Source of the DNA: Candidatus Saccharimonadota bacterium
GTDB lineage: Bacteria > Patescibacteriota > Saccharimonadia > Saccharimonadales > Saccharimonadaceae
Reading direction: 5' to 3'
Assembly: GCA_017432305.1 (NCBI GenBank)
Contig: JAFRJK010000008.1
Location: 1-64,000 of the forward strand
Length of the DNA stretch: 64,000 bases
Below are positions 25,020-33,656 of the stretch, one piece after another. Numbering within the stretch: the stretch's first letter is position 1; each line of letters begins with the position of its first letter. The notes below the pieces were generated by a model. It did not search any database and was not told the DNA's origin. It saw nothing but the letters and a program-made list of their open reading frames with translations. The position numbers and the translations under genes were made by a program.

Positions 25020-25180
25020 AATTGCATTATAACATACTTAAGCTTATTTTTAAACCGCTCAAGCTTACTCGAAAACGTGAAATTACCCCTGTTATTTTCA
25101 CAAAATAACACGCTTATGCTTGCATCCTGTAAAAATCGGAGTATAGTCCCACAACACAAAAAATTAAACGAGGTAATACC

Positions 25181-26704
25181 ATGACAAATTTTCTAACGAT
25201 TTTATTAAGTTTAATTCTAGATTTTTCGCAAACTTTTTCTACGCTCGCTAGCCCACTGTCGGGTTTCATTAATAATCCTTCGGTTTTTCCCGATATTGGT
25301 ATTAGCGAGAGTCTTTTAAGTCAATCTGGAGACGTGGGAGAAAGCGACGCCGCGGTAGTTGGTCTTCTACTAGATTCGTCTTCTTCCACTACTCCAGAAA
25401 CTAAAAGCACACAGTCTAAAAAATCTTCTAGCTCTACAAAAACCTCGAAAACTTGTCAATCCGGCTATGCGATAAATCCCGAAACTAATCGCTGTAAAAA
25501 GTTAGTAACGACGACCGAATCGACTACAACTATCACGACTAAAACTTGGGATCCAAACACCGGAAAAACCACTACGGCAAAATCTTGCAAGAACGGTTAT
25601 TGGTATAATCGCGGGACCGATCGTTGTAATAAAAAGAAAACTTGTAATATTGGCTATGAATGGCAATCTTCCGATAACTCCTGTAAGAAAATCACTTGTT
25701 CGTTTGGCTTTAAAGTTCAAGACGCTTCGAATGTGTGTAAACGGATTATCTGCGAGCAAGGCTACATCCTTAATCAAACAACCGGAAATTGTGTCATAAA
25801 TCGAAACGGGAAATATGTTGATAATTGTCCTGCTGGTTGGACGGTTGATTTAAGAACTTTAAAGTGTGCAAAAATTGGGACAAAAGGTTCGGATGATCCC
25901 GCCTCGAAACTCTCTAAAGGTACGGCCGTCTATAGCACTTTGAATAGCCTCTCTTCCGTTTCATCAGGGTTAATTAAACTTGCATCCGAACCATCCAGCC
26001 TATCCAATATAACGGACGAATCCGACAATTCCGAAACCCCGTCTTCTGGTTCCGAAAATTCAAAAACTTGTCCCGAGGGAAAATTCTTAAATCCAAAGAC
26101 GAATCGTTGTAAAAATCTCCAAACTGTTTCGGAAACTTCTACTGGAAAAACTATCACAACCTATGATCCTGAAACGGGAGAGGGAACTACCGTAAAAATT
26201 TGTAATAACGGCTATTATTTGAATGAGGATACGAATCGTTGTAATAAAGTTAAGGAAAATTCAACTACCTCAAGTAGCTCCTCTAACTCTAATTCAAAAA
26301 GTAATTCGGGTTCAACTACAAAAACTTGTCCAGAAGGAAAATTTCTAAATCCGAAAACGAACCGTTGCAAAAACCTTCAAACTATCTCTGAGTCTTCGAC
26401 TGGCAAGACCGTGACGACATATGACCCAAAAACTGGCGAAGCCATAACGAAAAAAATTTGTAACGATGGCTACGAGTTGAACCCTGATACAAATCGTTGC
26501 AATAAGAAAAAAGGAAATACTTCCGCCGACTATAAGCTCGATGTCCCGGATTTGGGCTCCGAAAAGAAAACGAATTTTATCGCAATCGGTACAATAATTG
26601 CCATTATTTTTGTTGGGATTTTCTTTACTATCTTTCAATTTCGAAAAGAAATCGCAAGGTTTTTCAAGAAGTCCATGTCGCGCTTTAAAAGGGAAAGGAA
26701 CTAG
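25181..26704 (+). CDS. Surface protein with repeated Cys modules and a C-terminal membrane anchor
   Basis: 507 aa. An N-terminal hydrophobic segment acts as signal peptide. Modules of about 60-70 aa recur at about 91-153, 295-357 and 381-443. Each has KTCPEGKFLNPKTNRCKN-like and CNNGYYLNEDTNRCNK-like parts, i.e. paired Cys-GY-N-TNRC units. Residues 154-230 hold shorter variants. Ser/Thr-rich spacers separate them. A membrane helix at 466-486 and a basic tail (RFKRERN) anchor it. The last two modules are nearly identical, so recent duplication is likely. It is probably an adhesin or stalk; function inferred. Confidence 0.75.
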   Translation: MTNFLTILLSLILDFSQTFSTLASPLSGFINNPSVFPDIGISESLLSQSGDVGESDAAVVGLLLDSSSSTTPETKSTQSKKSSSSTKTSKTCQSGYAINPETNRCKKLVTTTESTTTITTKTWDPNTGKTTTAKSCKNGYWYNRGTDRCNKKKTCNIGYEWQSSDNSCKKITCSFGFKVQDASNVCKRIICEQGYILNQTTGNCVINRNGKYVDNCPAGWTVDLRTLKCAKIGTKGSDDPASKLSKGTAVYSTLNSLSSVSSGLIKLASEPSSLSNITDESDNSETPSSGSENSKTCPEGKFLNPKTNRCKNLQTVSETSTGKTITTYDPETGEGTTVKICNNGYYLNEDTNRCNKVKENSTTSSSSSNSNSKSNSGSTTKTCPEGKFLNPKTNRCKNLQTISESSTGKTVTTYDPKTGEAITKKICNDGYELNPDTNRCNKKKGNTSADYKLDVPDLGSEKKTNFIAIGTIIAIIFVGIFFTIFQFRKEIARFFKKSMSRFKRERN

Positions 26705-26726
26705 AATATGGTAAAATATAAGTAAT

Positions 26727-27341
26727 ATGAAAAAAGCATCTCCTAAGATTAATCTAACCCTAAAAATTATTATCAGTCTTTTTGGCGTCGGCCTCTTTAT
26801 CGCGCATCTTATCGCTCCGGAAGCATGGCCGAAAACCGCAAGCTATTTAGTTACAATTATCCTTCCGTTTATTCCAGATATTGCGAAGCTCTTTGGGATT
26901 AATACTAGCACTCGTCTCCAAATCTCTTTTTCTCTGTTTCTAGGGATTGCGATGGTGGCTGGAATTGATTTTGACCTTTATAAAATTTGGTATATTTTTG
27001 GGAACCCATGCTACGATAAAATCGTCCATACGATTTCCGGTATCTTCACCGCCTTTGTTGCGAAAGAGATTTTAGATCGAAATTACGATGGAATGAGCGT
27101 AAAAGTAACTGGCTCTAAAACGGTCGTAAAACACTATGATTCTCGCTTTACTTTCCTCTTTATTATTTCATTTGTTGCGCTTTGCGCGGCCGGATGGGAA
27201 TGTTTCGAATTCCTCTACGACCAAATCACTGGTGGACACATGCAAACTCTAATTTCGGCTGGCGTAGAAGACACGATGTGGGATATTGTTGGCGCTCTTG
27301 GTGCTGGTATAATTTGTGCGATTCCTTTCTCGAAAAAATAA
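26727..27341 (+). CDS. Membrane protein, DUF2238/YjdF-like
   Basis: 204 aa with about six membrane helices. YDKIVHTISGIFTAF and, later, WECFEFLYDQITGG and EDTMWDIVGALGAG match the pattern of the DUF2238 family, which has conserved His/Asp/Glu in membrane helices and no established function. TGGTAAAAT ends 9 nt before the ATG. It follows the surface protein in the same direction. Confidence 0.65.
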   Translation: MKKASPKINLTLKIIISLFGVGLFIAHLIAPEAWPKTASYLVTIILPFIPDIAKLFGINTSTRLQISFSLFLGIAMVAGIDFDLYKIWYIFGNPCYDKIVHTISGIFTAFVAKEILDRNYDGMSVKVTGSKTVVKHYDSRFTFLFIISFVALCAAGWECFEFLYDQITGGHMQTLISAGVEDTMWDIVGALGAGIICAIPFSKK

Positions 27342-27413
27342 TTAAGATCGATTCTTATTTAAAACGACTATTTTTATCAAAAAATCCTTAATTTTTCTCG
27401 TTCCACCCCTGTT

Positions 27414-27440
27414 TTAGCACTCTTGTATTTAGAGTGCTAA
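27414..27440. promoter_or_regulatory. CIRCE element (HrcA operator) 1
   Basis: TTAGCACTC, 9-nt spacer, GAGTGCTAA: a perfect CIRCE. It lies just upstream of the TATAAT at 27446-27451 for dnaK. HrcA itself is not in the window. Confidence 0.95.
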
Positions 27441-27462
27441 TGGAGTATAATATACTCAAGAA

Positions 27463-27489
27463 TTAGCAGTCCGATTAAATGAGTGCTAA
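27463..27489. promoter_or_regulatory. Second, near-perfect CIRCE element
   Basis: TTAGCAGTC, 9-nt spacer, GAGTGCTAA: one mismatch from CIRCE. It lies between the -10 and the dnaK RBS, so the promoter is bracketed by two operators. Confidence 0.8.
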
Positions 27490-27506
27490 AAAGAAAGGAT
27501 AATAAA

Positions 27507-29405
27507 ATGAGTAAAATTATTGGTATTGACCTTGGTACAACCAACTCCGCTTTTGCCTACATGGTTGCTGGTAAACCAGAAGTAATTACGAACGCTGAAG
27601 GCGATAGGACTACCCCTAGCGTAATCGCTGTCACGAAAAAAGGCGAACGCCTTGTCGGTAAGGTTGCACAACGTCAACGCGTCACGAACCCAAAAAACAC
27701 TATCTATGGTATTAAGCGTCTAATTGGTCGTAAGTTTGATGATAAAGAAGTTAAGCACGACCTCGATATTATGCCATATAAAATCACGAAAAAAGGCAAT
27801 GGTGTCGCTGTTGAGATGGACGGGAAAGAATATACTCCAGAAGAAATTTCCGCAATGGTTCTTTCGAAAATTAAAGCTGACGCTGAAGCTTTCCTTGGCG
27901 AAAAAGTTACCGAAGCTATTATTACTGTTCCTGCATATTTCGATGATTCTCAACGTCAAGCTACAAAAGATGCTGGTAAAATCGCTGGCCTCGAAGTAAA
28001 ACGTATTATTAACGAGCCAACCGCTGCCGCTCTCGCTTATGGCCTTGATAAAAAAGATGAAGAGAAAATTGCCGTCTTCGATCTTGGTGGTGGTACTTTC
28101 GATGTTTCGATTCTTGAAATCGGCGATGGTGTTTTCGAAGTAAAATCAACTAACGGTGACACTCACCTCGGTGGTGAAGACTTCGATAATATTATCGTGA
28201 ACTTCCTTTGCGACGAGTTTAAAAAAGAATCCGGTATTGATATCAAAGGCGATGCCGCAGCAATGCAACGTGTTAAAGATGAAGCTGAAAAGGCAAAGAA
28301 AGAGCTCTCGTCTGCAACTTCTACCGATATTAATCTTCCATTCCTTTCTGCCGATGCTGAAGGTCCGAAACACTTCGAATTCACTCTTACTCGTGCAAAA
28401 ATGGAAGAACTAGTTGCTCCACTCCTTGACCGTCTCGAAGAGCCAGTTAAAAAAGCCCTTAAAGATGCAAAACTTGAAGCAAAAGATATTAACGAAGTCG
28501 TGATGGTTGGTGGTATGACTCGTATGCCAGCTGTTGTCGAAAAAGTTAAAACTATCTTTAATAAAGAGCCAATGCAAGGCGTTAACCCAGATGAAGTTGT
28601 CGCTGTTGGCGCTGCTATCCAAGGTGGCGTTCTTCAAGGCGATGTGAAGGATGTTCTTCTTCTTGATGTTACTCCGCTCACTCTTGGTATCGAAACCATG
28701 GGAGGCGTGCGTACTCCACTTATCGATCGAAACACTACTATCCCAACGTCGAAATCTGAAGTCTTTAGTACCGCTTCTGATAACCAGCCACAAGTCGAAA
28801 TTCATGTCCTCCAAGGTGAACGTGAATTTGCAAACGACAACAAATCTCTCGGTCGCTTTATCCTCGACGGTATTGCACCAGCTCCACGCGGTGTCCCACA
28901 AATCGAAGTTACCTTTAACATTGATGCAAACGGTATTCTTAATGTTACTGCGAAAGATAAAGGCACTGGGAAAGAGCAATCGATCACGATTCAAAACTCT
29001 GGAAATATGAGTAAAGAAGATATCGAAAAGGCTCAAAAAGAGGCTGAGCTCCACGCTGATGAAGATAAGGAAAAACGCGAAGTTATTGATACTCGAAACC
29101 ACCTAGAAAATGCTGTCTATCAAGCTGAAAAAATGCCTGATGAATACAAGGATAAAATCAGCGATGAAGATAAAGAAACCATTAAAAAAGCTGTCGAAGA
29201 AGCAAAAGAAGTCTTAAAGGACGAAAATGCAGATAAGGAAAAACTAGAATCTGCCGCAAAAGAGCTTAACGATAAGATTATGCCAATCGGCGCAAAAATG
29301 TATGAAGCCGTAAAAGATGAAAAAACCGACGAAAAATCGGATGATAAAAAAGATGATAAAAAATCCGATGACGAAGCCGTAGAGGGTGAAGTTGTAGATA
29401 AGTAA
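27507..29405 (+). CDS. dnaK: Molecular chaperone DnaK (Hsp70)
   Basis: 632 aa from the ATG at 27507, which has AAAGGA upstream; a GTG at 27483 lies within the second operator and is not used. The ATPase domain has [34 protein letters not shown] and [10 protein letters not shown]. The substrate domain and a helical lid follow, ending in an Asp/Lys-rich tail. It refolds client proteins with DnaJ and GrpE, neither of which is adjacent. Regulation by HrcA through the two CIRCE sites is expected. Confidence 0.98.
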   Translation: MSKIIGIDLGTTNSAFAYMVAGKPEVITNAEGDRTTPSVIAVTKKGERLVGKVAQRQRVTNPKNTIYGIKRLIGRKFDDKEVKHDLDIMPYKITKKGNGVAVEMDGKEYTPEEISAMVLSKIKADAEAFLGEKVTEAIITVPAYFDDSQRQATKDAGKIAGLEVKRIINEPTAAALAYGLDKKDEEKIAVFDLGGGTFDVSILEIGDGVFEVKSTNGDTHLGGEDFDNIIVNFLCDEFKKESGIDIKGDAAAMQRVKDEAEKAKKELSSATSTDINLPFLSADAEGPKHFEFTLTRAKMEELVAPLLDRLEEPVKKALKDAKLEAKDINEVVMVGGMTRMPAVVEKVKTIFNKEPMQGVNPDEVVAVGAAIQGGVLQGDVKDVLLLDVTPLTLGIETMGGVRTPLIDRNTTIPTSKSEVFSTASDNQPQVEIHVLQGEREFANDNKSLGRFILDGIAPAPRGVPQIEVTFNIDANGILNVTAKDKGTGKEQSITIQNSGNMSKEDIEKAQKEAELHADEDKEKREVIDTRNHLENAVYQAEKMPDEYKDKISDEDKETIKKAVEEAKEVLKDENADKEKLESAAKELNDKIMPIGAKMYEAVKDEKTDEKSDDKKDDKKSDDEAVEGEVVDK

Positions 29406-29413
29406 GCTCCAAA

Positions 29414-30067
29414 ATGGGGAATAAAAAAATAAAATCCGAAGAACCTCGCCAAGTCTCGAAAACTGAGACCGAGGTTCTTTTGTCTTTGTTCGAAGAAACT
29501 TTAGAAAAAAATATTCCCGGCGACATCGTCGAGTTTGGCTGTTACAAAGGCGACACGAGCGTCCTTTTCGAGCGTCATCTCGAAAAATTCCGCAAGGAAA
29601 ATCCTGTTAATTTTTCTTCGGACAACCCCGCCGAAACCTCGTCGAAGCTCCTTTGGCTTTATGACTCTTTCGAAGGCCTTCCCGAAAAATCTCCCGAAGA
29701 TTCTTCCTCCGCTGGCGACCAATTTAAGGCCGGCGAACTACTCGTCACGAAGCGCGAAGTAGTCGAAAAATTTAAAAAATCGGGCTTAAAAATCCCGAGG
29801 ATAAGAAAAGGCTTTTTCGAAAATCTAAATCCCGAAACCGACATCCCGAACCAAATTTCTTTTGCCTTTCTCGACGGCGATCTCTATAAAAGTATAAAAA
29901 CGAGCCTAAAACTCGTCGATCTGAGAATAGGTAAAGAGGGAATTATTGTTGTTCATGATTATAATAACCCCGAACTTCCCGGAAGCTCAAAAGCTGTCGA
30001 TGAATATCTAAAAAACCATCCCGAAAGAACTCTCGAAATAAAAGAAACTCTCGCGATTATTCGTTAA
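29414..30067 (+). CDS. TylF/MycF-type methyltransferase-like protein
   Basis: 217 aa. VEFGCYKGDTS is the SAM-site glycine strand, followed by LYDSFEGLP and the late FAFLDGDLYKSIKTSL and VVHDYNNPELPG, as in the TylF (macrocin O-methyltransferase) family found in glycan clusters. Metal-dependent O-methylation of a sugar is the likely activity. It starts 9 nt after the dnaK stop with no obvious RBS, so it may be translated by coupling. Codons such as TCG and CCC are more common than in dnaK. Confidence 0.75.
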   Translation: MGNKKIKSEEPRQVSKTETEVLLSLFEETLEKNIPGDIVEFGCYKGDTSVLFERHLEKFRKENPVNFSSDNPAETSSKLLWLYDSFEGLPEKSPEDSSSAGDQFKAGELLVTKREVVEKFKKSGLKIPRIRKGFFENLNPETDIPNQISFAFLDGDLYKSIKTSLKLVDLRIGKEGIIVVHDYNNPELPGSSKAVDEYLKNHPERTLEIKETLAIIR

Positions 30068-30109
30068 GACCGCATACTTCAGCTATAAATTACGCCACGG
30101 GCTGTAATA

Positions 30110-30141
30110 TTGAAAAAGGTCGCTAAACTGCGAGCGACCTT
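30110..30141. terminator. Bidirectional terminator (shared module)
   Basis: AAAAAGGTCGCT / AGCGACCTTTTT with an 8-nt loop. It serves both the convergent + and - genes. Nearly the same sequence recurs at 38541-38568. Confidence 0.8.
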
Positions 30142-30142
30142 T

Positions 30143-30853
30143 TTAAGAAGATTTTTTCGATTCGACAACTTTCCCGATTTCTTTATCTAAATCGAACTCT
30201 TCTTTTATTTCGTGAGAGGAGGTGTAAACCCAATGGTCTAAATCAATTCTTGATATCCCTCGATAATCCGAAAGATAAATCGCAGCTTCTGATCGTCCAT
30301 ATTTTTCATAAAGCTTAAAAAGTTGCTTCACTAAATGGATCGACCCAGTCGACATAAACATCGTGCTAATGTAAACTTTTGTCGACTTCGAGAGGAGCAT
30401 TACTGCTCCCATAAGAAATGTCATCACCCCGAGGATAATTACATTTCGAACATTTTTCTCGGAGACAAGGACTATTAGAAGGATCGCTCCAGCGAGGAAG
30501 AAAATCACCTCTTCATAAATGGTATAAATCATTTGGAATTTCACGTATCTTTTTATCATTTTCTCCCAAATTTGGAAGATTTCGTTACGTAAAATTTCTA
30601 GATTTCGGCCATTTTCGGTTCTGACTTTCTCCTTTTGGATATTCGTCATAATTGAGATATCCTCGGCGAAAAGCATCGCTCCTTCGACGAAGCACTTCCG
30701 GCGCTCGTCCTCGCAGATCTTCTCAGTTTCTTTCTCGAGTTGTCCGCGAATCTTCGCTCTTGCTTCTTGTACGAGGTCATAAAAGCTCTTCATCTCGTTG
30801 TTTTCGCGAGATTCGTTTTTATTCTCCTGAGAGTTTCTCTTATTTTCATCCAA
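30143..30853 (-). CDS. Membrane protein with cytoplasmic coiled coil, unknown
   Basis: 236 aa. The TTG at 30853 is chosen because AAGGAGG sits 8 nt before it; a GTG eight codons upstream lies on the RBS itself. An acidic-basic helical N-terminal half is followed by two adjacent membrane helices (about 115-155) and a ~75-aa C-terminal soluble domain ending in Lys/Ser. No family recognised. Confidence 0.65.
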   Translation of the reverse strand: MDENKRNSQENKNESRENNEMKSFYDLVQEARAKIRGQLEKETEKICEDERRKCFVEGAMLFAEDISIMTNIQKEKVRTENGRNLEILRNEIFQIWEKMIKRYVKFQMIYTIYEEVIFFLAGAILLIVLVSEKNVRNVIILGVMTFLMGAVMLLSKSTKVYISTMFMSTGSIHLVKQLFKLYEKYGRSEAAIYLSDYRGISRIDLDHWVYTSSHEIKEEFDLDKEIGKVVESKKSS

Positions 30854-30903
30854 AAATATCACCTCCTTAAAGTACACCCCCTTCTTATTATTATATCATA
30901 AAA

Positions 30904-31713
30904 TTAGCAAAAAGTAAAGATGACCAGCGCTATAACCGCGAGTGCTACTCTGTAATATCCGAAGAATCTAAGCGCTCCCTTATTTTCGAGAAACTTAATC
31001 ACGAACGTTAAGGCGATCATCCCGAAGACGAACGCAACGAAATTTGATAAGAAAAGCATCCCAAAGTTCTCGGAAATATACGCCCTCGACGAGCTTGACA
31101 CGACCGATTTAAGACAAACCCCAATCATAATCGGGATCGACGCCATAAATGAATAATTTGCGGAATCTTTTGAATTCATCCCCATAACTCGTCCCGCTAA
31201 AATCGTCGAACCACTTCTCGATACTCCCGGAATTAGCGCAAATGTCTGTATAAGGCCGATTGAAAGCGCCCGGCTATGCGGCAATTTTTCTTCGCTCTCA
31301 ACTTTCGAAAGATGTGGCAATTTCTCGACAAAAATCATTAAAAGACCAACCACCCCCATCGCAATCGCAATCGTGTAAATCGACGAGAAAAACCCATTTT
31401 CCTCAATAAAATTCGAAAGTAGAAACCCGATCGCGCCCGCCGGAATCGATGTAAGAAGAAGATTTATCGCCATATGCCAATTTTTTCGGACAAAAACATC
31501 CCCGATAATCTTCGCAATCCTCTTCCGGTAATAAAACAAAAGCGCGATAAGAGTCCCAAAATTTATTAGTTCCAAAAAGAGATGAAAATCCTCCGCCCTT
31601 GCACCACCGCCGAGCAATCTCTGAACGAGCTCAAGATGCCCAGAACTCGAAACTGGGATAAATTCCGTTAAACCTTGTGTTAAACCTAAAATAATCACTT
31701 CAAAAATATTCAT
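30904..31713 (-). CDS. uppP: Undecaprenyl-diphosphatase UppP
   Basis: It recycles undecaprenyl diphosphate to the monophosphate carrier needed for peptidoglycan and surface glycans. 269 aa, polytopic, with both family motifs: GLTEFIPVSSSGHL near the N-terminus and IPGVSRSGST in the middle. Length is normal. On the minus strand TATAAT (31720-31725) ends 6 nt before the ATG, so a leaderless mRNA is predicted. Confidence 0.95.
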   Translation of the reverse strand: MNIFEVIILGLTQGLTEFIPVSSSGHLELVQRLLGGGARAEDFHLFLELINFGTLIALLFYYRKRIAKIIGDVFVRKNWHMAINLLLTSIPAGAIGFLLSNFIEENGFFSSIYTIAIAMGVVGLLMIFVEKLPHLSKVESEEKLPHSRALSIGLIQTFALIPGVSRSGSTILAGRVMGMNSKDSANYSFMASIPIMIGVCLKSVVSSSSRAYISENFGMLFLSNFVAFVFGMIALTFVIKFLENKGALRFFGYYRVALAVIALVIFTFC

Positions 31714-31826
31714 AATCTAATTATACCAACCTTTTTCACTCTTAACACCCTTTACTTTCTAGAGAAATTGTGTATAATATATGAAAAGAACAATAATAAC
31801 TAACTTTTTGAGTAAGGAAAAAATTA

Positions 31827-32213
31827 ATGCCGATTATTAAATCTGCTAAGAAAGCCGCTCGCCAAGCGGAAAAACGCACAGCTAGAAACGTGCAAATCAA
31901 GAAAACTATTAAGGCAGCTCTTAAAGCTTTCAAAGCGAAACCGACTGCCGAGAATCTTTCTAAAGCACAATCTGAATATGATAAAGCTGCGAAAAAAGGT
32001 CTAATTAAGAAAAATACCGCATCTCGCCGAAAAGCTGCGCTCGCTAAAATCGCAAAAGCGAAAAACGTTAAACCAGCTAAAAAGGCGACGAAGCCAGCTA
32101 CAAAAGCTGCTTCGAAAGCTCCAGCAAAGAAGACTGTCGCTAAAAAATCCGCTCCAGCAAAAAAAGCTGCTCCAAAAAAGACTGCAACTAAAAAAGCTAC
32201 CGCTAAGAAATAA
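31827..32213 (+). CDS. rpsT: Ribosomal protein S20 with a Lys/Ala-rich C-terminal tail
   Basis: Residues 1-83 are a normal S20 (KSAKKAARQAEKR start, three-helix bundle) that binds 16S rRNA. Residues 84-128 are an added tail of alternating Lys, Ala, Pro and Thr (APAKK, PKKTATKK), like histone H1 tails. The tail may bind RNA or DNA. A TATAAT near 31774 and an AAGGA RBS precede it, and a clear terminator follows. Confidence 0.95.
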   Translation: MPIIKSAKKAARQAEKRTARNVQIKKTIKAALKAFKAKPTAENLSKAQSEYDKAAKKGLIKKNTASRRKAALAKIAKAKNVKPAKKATKPATKAASKAPAKKTVAKKSAPAKKAAPKKTATKKATAKK

Positions 32214-32218
32214 AACTA

Positions 32219-32243
32219 AGCCTCCGACTAACGGAGGCTTTTT
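32219..32243 (+). terminator. rpsT terminator
   Basis: Eight-bp stem AGCCTCCG/CGGAGGCT with a 5-nt loop and T5. Confidence 0.9.
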
Positions 32244-32257
32244 CTTGCTCTGTAGTA

Positions 32258-32492
32258 TTTTTGGAGGGGTGGGATTTATTATCGTAGTTTCGGTCAGATT
32301 ATGGGCCGGAATACCACTGCTCATTTCGCTACATTGAGAGGCTTAGGCTATGACGGAGCTATTTATGCTAATGATCTCCATACTATGGTAGATAATAGCC
32401 GTACAGGAGCTATATGGATACCAGGAGATTTAATGAAAGGAGCCGGAGAATTCATCCGTTGCACAACGAATATTAAATCCCCATCCCCGTAA
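32258..32492 (+). pseudogene. Orphan variable-module copy A (lectin-like/FISUMP-type), + strand
   Basis: This open stretch has no start codon at its head, RBS or promoter and begins inside a domain with FWRGGIYY. It then shows GQIMGR, DGAIYAN, TGAIW, GDLMKGAGEF and IRCTT. It aligns end to end, with one gap, with copy B on the opposite strand; about a third of positions are identical and the rest are diverged. The pattern (aromatic start, G-R centre, A-Y-N, final G-F-IRC) matches the C-terminal 'major paralogous' domains that end many CPR prepilin-like surface proteins. I read it as a silent module, not a gene. Confidence 0.5.
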
Positions 32493-32681
32493 GTACCCAG
32501 CGTTAGGTAAAATAGCAGTTGTATGTACTCCGCCTACTATTTGCATGCGTGTATTTAAGTATGCCGCATTTTCATCTGAACTAGCAATAGACGTCCACCA
32601 TCGCCCAATATCGTCTCTACCCCAAATCCGACCTAGCTGTTCTGGAACATAACCCCCACCCCTCCAAAAATCCAACGGAGC
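32430..32681 (-). pseudogene. Orphan variable-module copy B (lectin-like/FISUMP-type), - strand
   Basis: Minus-strand open frame starting LDFWRGGGYV, then LGRIWGRDD, GRWWTSIASSDENAAYLN, NAGYLRGWGF and IRCATDE, with a stop at 32430. GRWWTS and ENAAYL fit the YWSS...NAYYL core of FISUMP-type domains, more closely than copy A. It lacks any upstream secretion region or RBS. Its end overlaps the end of copy A through a shared near-palindrome (CGTTGCACAACG, 32458-32469). The two heads, 32258-32273 and 32655-32670, are exact inverted 16-mers placed symmetrically around that centre. Confidence 0.55.
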
Positions 32682-32718
32682 TTATTTTAATATAGGATTA
32701 CTTTATTTATTAGTGTTC

Positions 32719-32760
32719 TATTGGATTTTTGGAGGAGTTGGTTTTATCTCCGTATCTGTT
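32719..32760 (+). pseudogene. Truncated third module head upstream of mutM
   Basis: The sequence reads LDFWRSWFYLRI in the same frame as the module heads and shares ATTTTTGGAGG with them. Homology fades after about 14 codons, where the mutM promoter (TATAAT, 32760-32765) begins. A head fragment left by recombination is the simplest reading. Confidence 0.4.
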
Positions 32761-32771
32761 ATAATAGACTT

Positions 32772-33656
32772 ATGCCAGAGTTGCCGGAAGTTGAAACAAT
32801 TCGTCGTGGGCTTGAGAGTTTTATTAAAAATGCAAAAATCACAAAGGTAGAAGTTCTTTGTGGCAAATCTTTTATTGGCCCGAAAGAACTCGTCGAAGGC
32901 CAAAAAATCAAGGCTTTTCGCCGAAAAGGGAAAGCGCTCCTTCTCGACCTCGAGAATGGCATTACAATGATGGTCCACCTTCGTATGACCGGTCAACTCA
33001 TTTTCCGAAAAACCGGTTCGAAAAGTACTAACGATTCTTTTGCTGGTGGTCACCCGACCGACTCATTTTTAAACGAACTTCCCGATAACCAAACTCGCGT
33101 GATTTTTGAGCTCGAAAACGGAAAACTCTATTTTAACGACCAACGAAAATTTGGTTTTATTAAAGTCCTTGAAACTCTAGAAGTAGAAAACGACAAATTC
33201 ATCAAATCACTCGCAAAAGAACCTTGGGAAATGAGCGAAAAAGAATTTGAAGAAAACTTAATGCGTCACAAATCTGCACCGATAAAAGCGACAATTTTAG
33301 ACCAAAAAGTCATTGCTGGGCTCGGAAATATTTATGCCGACGAAGCACTTTTTTACGCAAAAATCCATCCAAAACGCAAAACTGGGAGCCTGACGAAAGC
33401 TGAAATTAGAAAGCTCCTCGAAGGGGCTAAGTCTGTGATGGAAGCGAGCATTAACTCTGGTGGTTCGACGATGAAAACTTATGTAAAGGCAGACGGGACA
33501 AAAGGTGATTACTTGAGGCTTTTTGCGAAAGTTTTTCGGCGTGAAGGCGAACCTTGTGAAAAATGTGGAGCTGAAATTATAAAAATTCGTGTTGCTGGAC
33601 GTGGAACTCATATTTGCCCGAACTGCCAAAAACTCGTCGAAAAGGAGCGAAAATGA
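32772..33656 (+). CDS. mutM: Formamidopyrimidine-DNA glycosylase
   Basis: It removes 8-oxoguanine and nicks the DNA. 294 aa from the ATG at 32772; the mature N-terminus PELPEVETIRRGL carries the catalytic Pro and Glu. Other signs are the helix-two-turn-helix with LGNIYADEALF and a C-terminal zinc finger of CEKCG plus CPNCQ. TATAAT (32760-32765) ends 6 nt before the ATG, so the mRNA is predicted leaderless. It is linked to the next gene by an ATGA overlap. Confidence 0.97.
   Translation: MPELPEVETIRRGLESFIKNAKITKVEVLCGKSFIGPKELVEGQKIKAFRRKGKALLLDLENGITMMVHLRMTGQLIFRKTGSKSTNDSFAGGHPTDSFLNELPDNQTRVIFELENGKLYFNDQRKFGFIKVLETLEVENDKFIKSLAKEPWEMSEKEFEENLMRHKSAPIKATILDQKVIAGLGNIYADEALFYAKIHPKRKTGSLTKAEIRKLLEGAKSVMEASINSGGSTMKTYVKADGTKGDYLRLFAKVFRREGEPCEKCGAEIIKIRVAGRGTHICPNCQKLVEKERK

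Noticed and set aside
28410-29102. 230-aa minus-strand ORF inside dnaK
   Set aside because: Shadow of the dnaK reading frame; codon pattern follows the + strand gene.
32258-32681. Complete diversity-generating retroelement
   Set aside because: No reverse transcriptase and no template repeat with adenine-specific changes are in the window; the A/B differences include synonymous and non-adenine changes, so a DGR is only one hypothesis.
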